DNA of 64,000 bases from Myxococcaceae bacterium (GTDB taxonomy: Bacteria > Myxococcota > Myxococcia > Myxococcales > Myxococcaceae). The translations under genes and the position numbers were made by a program. This document shows positions 55,307-64,000 of the stretch, piece after piece. The number at the start of each line of letters is the position of its first letter. The stretch's first letter is position 1. Location of the stretch: NCBI GenBank assembly GCA_003818285.1, contig RPRB01000005.1:1-64000 (forward strand). The letters are read 5' to 3'. Below the pieces are notes generated by a model that was not told where the DNA came from, did no database searches, and was given only the letters and a program-made list of their open reading frames with translations.

Positions 55307-58195
55307 ATGCCCGATCTCACTCCGGAGGTTCTGGAGACCCTCTACGACGAGAGTCCCGAGCCCGTCTTCGTGTTCGCCCCCGTCCGGGAGGACGGGCGGG
55401 TGGTGGACTTCCGGTACCTGTACGCCAACCCCGCCGCCGCGCGCATCGTGGGCACCTCGCCCGCGGTGAGGTTCGCCAACGGCCTGCGCGCCGACGCGCC
55501 CGACGTGGAGCGTTCGGGCCTGCTCGCCAGCTACTGCCGGACCATGGAGACCGGCGAGCCCACCGACCGACGCGTCCAGTACGACTCCGGCTCCCGGAAG
55601 AGCTGGTTCCGGGTCAGCGCCAGCCGGGCCGGAACCGCGCTGGTCGTTCACTTCTGGGACGTCACCACCGAGACCGAGACCCACGCCGCTCTCCGGCAGA
55701 CCGAGGCCGACCGTGACCAGACCGAGCTGCGTCGAGCCGAGCTCGAGTCGCTCCTGGCCCAGGTGCCCGCGGAGATGGCGTACGTGCGCGGACCCGAGCT
55801 GGTCTACGAGTTCGTCAACGACCGCTACCGGGCACGCCATCCGGGCCGCGAGTTCCAGGGTCGCCCGCTCGCCGAGGTGCTCCCGTCCTGGCGTGACGGC
55901 CCGCTCCTCGCGGCGATGCGCGAGGTGCTCCGGAGCGGAGCGCCCTACCGCGAACAGGAGCATCCGCTGCTCGTGGAGACCCCGGGCGGCTCGGAGCGCC
56001 GGTGGTTCGACCTGGCCTTCCTTCCAGTCCGGGGCTGCGATGACGCGGTGGAGGGCGTGCTCTCCTTCGCCACCGACGTGACCGAGCAGGTCTCCGCACG
56101 AGCGCGCAGCGACGCGCTCGCCCGCGAGCGAATGGCGCTGGCCGACGAGCTGGATGCCGAGCGCCGCCGCCTGGAGGTGGGCGAGGAGCGTTTCCGGTCC
56201 ATCGTCGAGACCCACGCCGACATCGTCTGGGTGTCGGACTGGAACGGGCACATGCGCCAGGCAGTGACGGGCTGGTGCGCGCTGACCGGCCAGAAGCCCG
56301 AGGAGACGCTGGGCCTCGGCTGGCTCGACGCGGTCCACCCAGACGACCTCGCCCGGACGGCTCAGGTCTGGTCCGATGCAGTGTCGCAGCGGCGACGCTT
56401 CGAGACCGAGTTCCGGGTCCGAAAGGCTTCGGGCGGCTGGGCCACGGTGGCCTCGCGGGGCATCCCGCTGCTCCGTCCGGACGGTCGCATCCGCGAGTGG
56501 GTGGGCACCACCATCGACGTCACCACTCGCCACCGCGAGGAGGAGGCGCTGCGCATCCTCTCCGGAGGTGCGGCCGAGCTCTCCAACACCCTCGACTACC
56601 AGGCCACTCTCCGTGCAGTGGGGGAGATGGCAATCCCCACCTTCGCGGACATTTGCATCGTCGACCTGATCGACGAGTCTGGCGCACTCCGGCGGGTCAA
56701 GGTCGCGGGCCGACTCGAGGAGGACCTCCTGGAGAGCTTCCGCCAGCTCCCTCCCCGCACCGATCCGGACTCTCCGGTGATGGAGGCGCTCCGCACCCGC
56801 CGCTCGGTGCTCCGCGAGCGGCTCCCCGCGGCGGTGAAGCTGGAGATCGCCGGACAGACCGAGGCCCTCCGCCTGTTCGACCGGATCAGCCCCACCTCGC
56901 TGGTGTGCGCGCCGCTCTCGGCGCGGGGCCGGACCCTGGGCGTCATCAGCTTCCTGACCGTGCGGAGCGGGCGCCGCTTCGAGCGGCTCGATCTGGCCCT
57001 GGTGGAGGAGCTGGCCCGCCGCGCGGCGCTGGCGATGGACAATGCGGTCCTCTACCAGCGCGCGGAGGAGGCAAACCGCGCCAAGGACGAGTTCCTGGCC
57101 ACGGTGAGCCACGAGCTGCGGACGCCGCTGGCCTCCATCCTTGGATGGACCCGGCTGCTCCGCCGCGGAGGCCTCACACTGGAGAAGCAGGCCCGGGCTC
57201 TGGAGACGCTGGAGCGCAACGCGCGGGCCCAGACGCGGCTGGTGGAGGACCTGCTCGACGTCAGCCGGATCGTCTCCGGCAAGACCCGGCTCAACGTGGA
57301 GACGGCGGACCTGGGCCGCATCGTCGACTCGGCGGTGGACTCCCTTCGACCGAGCGCGGACGCGCGCGGCGTGAGGCTCCAGGCCACGGTCCAGCCGTGC
57401 ACGCTGGCCGGCGACCCGGAGCGGCTCCACCAGGTGCTCTGGAACCTCCTGTCCAATGCGGTGAAGTTCACGCCCCGAGGCGGGCAGGTCGCGGTCTCGC
57501 TGGAGGTGCGCGACCGAACCGCCACCCTCACCGTCAGCGACGATGGTCAGGGCATCCGTCCGGATTTCCTCCCCCACCTCTTCGAGCGCTTCCGTCAGGC
57601 CGACGCCACGGCCACCCGCGCCCACGGCGGCCTCGGCCTGGGACTGGCCATCGTGCGCCACCTGGTCGAGCTCCACGGGGGAACCGTCTCTGCCCGCAGC
57701 GACGGCGAGGGGCGGGGCTCCACCTTCACCGTGCGGCTTCCGCTGGGCACGGCGCTCCCGCTCGAGAGGTCGCCGGTGGAGGCGCTCCCTGCCCCGGGAC
57801 CGAGCCTCGCCGGGCTCCGGCTGGTGGTGGTGGACGACGAGCCCGACACCCGGGAGATGGTGGCCTCCACGCTCGAGACACAGGGGGCCGAGGTCGTGTC
57901 CTTCGGCGACGCCGACGAGGTGCTGCGCTGGCTCGTCTCCAATCAGGCGGACCTCCTCGTCTCGGACGTCGCGATGCCGCGGATGGATGGGTGCGCCCTC
58001 ATTCGCGAGATCCGTCGCAGCGGACCCGGCTCGTCGGGTGCCATTCCCGCGGTAGCGCTGACCGCGTACGCACGGCCGGAGGACCGCCGCCGCGCGCTGG
58101 AGGCGGGGTTCCAGGATTACTTGACGAAACCAGTGGAGCCGGAAGAGCTCGTCGCGCGGGTTGCCGCCCTGGTGAGGCCTCGCGCCGCAGCCTGA
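55307..58195 (+). CDS. Hybrid sensor histidine kinase (PAS domains, GAF-like, HisKA, HATPase, C-terminal receiver)
   Basis: EFLATVSHELRTPLASILGWTRLL, NLLSNAVKFTPRGG, GLGLGLAIVRHLVELHGG, VVVDDEPDTREM...LLVSDVAMPRMDGC. Confidence 0.95.
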   Translation: MPDLTPEVLETLYDESPEPVFVFAPVREDGRVVDFRYLYANPAAARIVGTSPAVRFANGLRADAPDVERSGLLASYCRTMETGEPTDRRVQYDSGSRKSWFRVSASRAGTALVVHFWDVTTETETHAALRQTEADRDQTELRRAELESLLAQVPAEMAYVRGPELVYEFVNDRYRARHPGREFQGRPLAEVLPSWRDGPLLAAMREVLRSGAPYREQEHPLLVETPGGSERRWFDLAFLPVRGCDDAVEGVLSFATDVTEQVSARARSDALARERMALADELDAERRRLEVGEERFRSIVETHADIVWVSDWNGHMRQAVTGWCALTGQKPEETLGLGWLDAVHPDDLARTAQVWSDAVSQRRRFETEFRVRKASGGWATVASRGIPLLRPDGRIREWVGTTIDVTTRHREEEALRILSGGAAELSNTLDYQATLRAVGEMAIPTFADICIVDLIDESGALRRVKVAGRLEEDLLESFRQLPPRTDPDSPVMEALRTRRSVLRERLPAAVKLEIAGQTEALRLFDRISPTSLVCAPLSARGRTLGVISFLTVRSGRRFERLDLALVEELARRAALAMDNAVLYQRAEEANRAKDEFLATVSHELRTPLASILGWTRLLRRGGLTLEKQARALETLERNARAQTRLVEDLLDVSRIVSGKTRLNVETADLGRIVDSAVDSLRPSADARGVRLQATVQPCTLAGDPERLHQVLWNLLSNAVKFTPRGGQVAVSLEVRDRTATLTVSDDGQGIRPDFLPHLFERFRQADATATRAHGGLGLGLAIVRHLVELHGGTVSARSDGEGRGSTFTVRLPLGTALPLERSPVEALPAPGPSLAGLRLVVVDDEPDTREMVASTLETQGAEVVSFGDADEVLRWLVSNQADLLVSDVAMPRMDGCALIREIRRSGPGSSGAIPAVALTAYARPEDRRRALEAGFQDYLTKPVEPEELVARVAALVRPRAAA

Positions 58196-58223
58196 GGCCA
58201 CCGCAGCTCGCCGGGGCGGGGGG

Positions 58224-58335
58224 TTACGTCAAGGCCGCGGCGTTCGGTAGGTCAGGTCAGGGCCGCGGCCGCTCGGTTGGTCAGGGCCGCGGCGTGCGGT
58301 AGGTCAGGTCAGGGCCGTGGCGTCCACCAGGCCAC
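58224..58335. repeat. Short tandem repeat, four ~24-28 bp units TCAGGGCCGCGGCGTNCGGTAGG
   Basis: Units start at 58229, 58257, 58281, 58309. Confidence 0.75.
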
Positions 58336-58410
58336 GGGTACCCCCCTCCCACCACCTGGGAGGGGATCCCGTCAGCGCGCTGCAATACCATTCTCTCCGG
58401 GTACCCCCTC

Positions 58411-59364
58411 GTGGAGACGTTCGTGTTCACCAGCGACCCCGCCCCGCCGGACGCCGCGGCGACGCACTCCTCCGCGCTCTGGAGAGCGCTGCTCGAGGCC
58501 ACCGCCGATGCCGTGCTGGTCGTGGGCGCCCGTGGTCTCGTCCTGGTCACCAACCCAGCCTTCAACCGCCTCTTCGGGCTGCAGGGACCGGCCTCCATCC
58601 CGGAGGGGCTCTCGTTCGGCGAGCTGTGCGAGCGGCTGGGGGAGGCGTTCGCCGACACCCCGCAGTTCCTGGCTCACGCCGCCGAGCTGCATGGCCAAGA
58701 GGGCGCGGTCGCCGGCGAGTGGTGGACGATGACCGACGGCCGGACCCTCGAAGCCGACGTGCTCCCGGTCGTCGTGGAGGGGCGCCGGATCGAGCAGCTC
58801 TGGCTGTGGCGCGACGTCACCGAGCGTGCCCGGCTCCGCGCCGGCCCCGGCCACTCGCACGCCCCCGAGGCGAACCTCTCGTATCTGGACGAGCTGACCG
58901 GTCTCTACAACCGCCGAGGCTTCCTCCACTTCGCCCGGGCGCAGCTGGACGGCGCGGCCCTCGCTCGCCGGCCGATGCTCCTCATCTTCGTGGACCTCGA
59001 CGCGCTGAAGGAGATCAACGACCGCCTCGGTCACGCCGCGGGGGATCAGGCGCTGGTGGACACCGGCACGGTGCTCAAGTCCACGTTCCGCGAGCGGGAC
59101 ATCGTGGCCCGGCTCGGAGGCGACGAGTTCGTGGTGCTGGTGACCGATTCGTCGGCAGTGCGAGAGGCGGACCTGCTCGCCCGTCTCTCCGGCCGGCTCG
59201 GGGCGCTGAACGCCCGCGCCGGGCGCGAGTTCCAGCTCGCCCTCAGCATCGGGGTGGCGGCGTTCGATCCCGGCTCGCCCGAGTCGCTGGAAGAGCTGCT
59301 CTCCGAGGCCGACAGCCGGATGTACCTGGACAAGCGGCGGCGCAAGGACGCGGCGGCGAACTGA
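58411..59364 (+). CDS. PAS-GGDEF diguanylate cyclase
   Basis: YLDELTGLYNRRGFLHFA, IFVDLDALKEINDRLGHAAGDQAL, RERDIVARLGGDEFVVL (GGDEF with RxxD I-site). GTG start. Confidence 0.93.
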   Translation: METFVFTSDPAPPDAAATHSSALWRALLEATADAVLVVGARGLVLVTNPAFNRLFGLQGPASIPEGLSFGELCERLGEAFADTPQFLAHAAELHGQEGAVAGEWWTMTDGRTLEADVLPVVVEGRRIEQLWLWRDVTERARLRAGPGHSHAPEANLSYLDELTGLYNRRGFLHFARAQLDGAALARRPMLLIFVDLDALKEINDRLGHAAGDQALVDTGTVLKSTFRERDIVARLGGDEFVVLVTDSSAVREADLLARLSGRLGALNARAGREFQLALSIGVAAFDPGSPESLEELLSEADSRMYLDKRRRKDAAAN

Positions 59365-59557
59365 ACGGGGCCGTTGCGCCGCAGGTCCTGGACGAGCAGC
59401 TGGTTCTCGGTAGCCCCGCTCGGGGCACGACCCGTCAGTCCCGAGCATCTCAGCCAGCTGCTCCTGGGCGACGCGGTGAGCAGCGAGGCATTCCGCGTCT
59501 CTCGGTGCTCCGAGGACCGCGCGATTCCGACCTCGGAGGGACCGGAGGCGCCCCGCT

Positions 59558-62296
<2,739 letters not shown>

Positions 62297-62504
62297 GGCC
62301 GCTTCCGGGGTATGCCCGGGAGAGCGACCGAGCGCAACGACCGTGCGCCCGATGGGCTCCATGCGTGAGCCGCACGAGACAGCCGGTTTCCGGCGTGTCC
62401 ACCGGTCCACGCGGCCAGGCGGGGGCGCTCCCGGGGAAGGCTTGTCACGGTCGCCCACCCGCCCCACCTCCAAGGTGAGAAACACCCACGACAGGAGGCG
62501 AGCC

Positions 62505-62948
62505 ATGGCTGACGAACGCGAGGCGGCCCTGCGGGCCCGCATCCACGCCGGAATGACGGTGCTCGCAATGGACGGCGACGCGCTCGGGCAGGTCTTCGAG
62601 GTCGGCGAACATGCGCTGGCGCTCGAGCGCGGCGCGTTCCTGCCCCACGAGTGGACGGCGAGCTTCACCGAGGTCGAACGGGTGGACGAGCAGGGAGTCT
62701 GGCTCCGTCACGGCCGTGGGTCGCTGGAGCGCGTCTCGGACGCATTCAGCGGTCCCGTCGAGCAATACCGAGCGGCCGCCGAGGCCTCGCCGATCCACCA
62801 GTGGACCGGGTTCAGGCCACCGGCCGTCACCCACGGGGAAGCCGGCCAACCGCTGCCGGCGTCCGGAGGTGAGGGCTCCGAGTCCTCGCCGGACCGGGCC
62901 ACCGACGAGGCGCTCATCCCCGGGCAGAATTCGCCCTCCGAACGCTGA
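62505..62948 (+). CDS. Hypothetical protein (DUF2171/PRC-like N-terminal region)
   Basis: AGGAGG upstream of [58 protein letters not shown]. Confidence 0.72.
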   Translation: MADEREAALRARIHAGMTVLAMDGDALGQVFEVGEHALALERGAFLPHEWTASFTEVERVDEQGVWLRHGRGSLERVSDAFSGPVEQYRAAAEASPIHQWTGFRPPAVTHGEAGQPLPASGGEGSESSPDRATDEALIPGQNSPSER

Positions 62949-62993
62949 CGCGATTGACCCCGCCTACCGGGCCGAGCAGGCTCGCCGCCCACC

Positions 62994-63275
62994 ATGGCCG
63001 AGTGCACACACGTCCAGAGCCTCAAGCCGGTTCAGCCGCACACCAAGGGCTGCGAGGAGTGTCTGAAGATGGGTGGCCGCTGGGTGCATCTCCGCCTGTG
63101 CCTGTCGTGTGGCCACGTCGGCTGCTGTGACTCGAGCCCCAACCAGCACGCGACGAAGCACTTCCACGCCACGCAGCATCCCATCGTCCAGTCGCTGGAG
63201 CCGGGCGAGGACTGGGGCTGGTGCTACCTCGACGAGCTGGACTTCGAGGGCGACGAGCTGCCCCCGCGTGGCTGA
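62994..63275 (+). CDS. UBP-type zinc-finger domain protein
   Basis: CTHVQSLKPVQPHTKGCEECLKMGGRWVHLRLCLSCGHVGCCDSSPNQHATKHFHATQHPIVQSLEPGEDWGWCYLDE. Confidence 0.93.
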   Translation: MAECTHVQSLKPVQPHTKGCEECLKMGGRWVHLRLCLSCGHVGCCDSSPNQHATKHFHATQHPIVQSLEPGEDWGWCYLDELDFEGDELPPRG

Positions 63276-63287
63276 GACGGGCTGAGG

Positions 63288-63671
63288 ATGCATCCCCTCG
63301 GCGCGCGTCGGGGCTGGACGAGCGGATGGCGGGGGCCGGCGCTCGCGCTGGCGTCGTGCTGGAGCCTCGCCGGGTGCGCCACCACGGCGCCCACACCCGA
63401 GGCGCAGCGGGTCATCCCGGTGAACGGCGTGCCCGGACCGCTCTGCCAGAACCTGGGCACCGTCATCGGCGAGAGCGAGGCGCGGGGCCGGGGCACCGAT
63501 GCGAGCGCCGAGCAGCTCGCCGCCGAGGCCACCGGAGACGCGATGCAGAGGGCGGGGTCCCGGGGCGCGACGCACATCTTCCTCTCGCCGGTCACGGTGC
63601 GCGAGAAGGATGGCGCACCGTCCGGGGCCACGCTCACCGGCGTGGCGTTCCGCTGCCCGCCCGGAGCCTGA
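63288..63671 (+). CDS. Hypothetical lipoprotein
   Basis: LALASCWSLAGCATT lipobox. Confidence 0.7.
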   Translation: MHPLGARRGWTSGWRGPALALASCWSLAGCATTAPTPEAQRVIPVNGVPGPLCQNLGTVIGESEARGRGTDASAEQLAAEATGDAMQRAGSRGATHIFLSPVTVREKDGAPSGATLTGVAFRCPPGA

Positions 63672-63710
63672 CGCCCCGGCCCTCCGCCCTGCCGGCGCCG
63701 GGCGCGGGCG

Positions 63711-64000
63711 CTACCGCGTTTCCTCGAGCGCCCGCAGCGCTGCCCGGGACACCGCCTCGCGCGCCCAGGCCGGCTCCAGCACCTCGGCCTCGCCGCCGAA
63801 GGACAGCACCCACTGCACCAGCCAGCGCTCCTCGCCCGCCACCCTCACCTCCACCCCACCGTCCGTGAGCTCGCGGGCCTCGCCGCCGAAACGCTCACGG
63901 AGGTACGGCGCCGCCTGGGCGGTGAAGCGCACCCGGACCTCGCCTCGCGCGGCGGGGTTGGGCACGCGCGCCGGGGGCATCGGGCGCGGCGAGAATCTCC
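63711..64000 (-). CDS. C-terminal part of a WYL-domain transcriptional regulator (5' end outside window)
   Basis: EVRVRFTAQAAPYLRERFGGEARELTDGGVEVRVAGEERWLVQWVLSFGGEAEVLEPAWAREAV, typical WYL regulator C-terminus. Confidence 0.72.
   Translation of the reverse strand, partial: RFSPRPMPPARVPNPAARGEVRVRFTAQAAPYLRERFGGEARELTDGGVEVRVAGEERWLVQWVLSFGGEAEVLEPAWAREAVSRAALRALEETR

Noticed and set aside
55193-58201. 1002-aa minus-strand ORF antisense to the hybrid histidine kinase
   Set aside because: High-GC shadow ORF: R/H/G/E/L-rich with no domain signature, while the opposite strand encodes a complete kinase.

Overview
This is a high-GC, gene-dense 64 kb chromosomal window. It is probably from a Myxococcota (deltaproteobacterial) genome; that taxonomic guess is inference from gene content and GC. 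Most of it is housekeeping or ordinary metabolism: priA (partial), fmt-rsmB, recA, pfkA, glmS-glmU, acnA, ggt, corA, a mod (molybdate) locus, an acyl-CoA dehydrogenase, and several two-component, sigma-factor and c-di-GMP genes. I found no CRISPR array, rRNA, convincing tRNA, transposase or prophage. The most notable items are: (1) an orphan TIR-like (Cap12/Pycsar-effector type, PF10137-like) protein with a C-terminal aromatic-rich, probably beta-barrel domain, a candidate single-gene immune effector; (2) a type-II-dehydroquinase-like gene that has lost its catalytic Tyr and His residues, carries a low-complexity tail with three KTLG motifs, and is inserted with 4-bp stop/start overlaps between fmt and rsmB; (3) two families of perfect palindromes at the mod locus, encoded with an XRE-PBP_like regulator, one of which recurs 10 kb away; (4) a degenerate ~60-bp repeat array that runs through the 3' end of a DUF2058-like gene; (5) a bacterial LETM1-like protein next to recA. 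Many long ORFs in the supplied track are antisense shadow ORFs and were rejected. All family names are from reading the translations; no database search was run.
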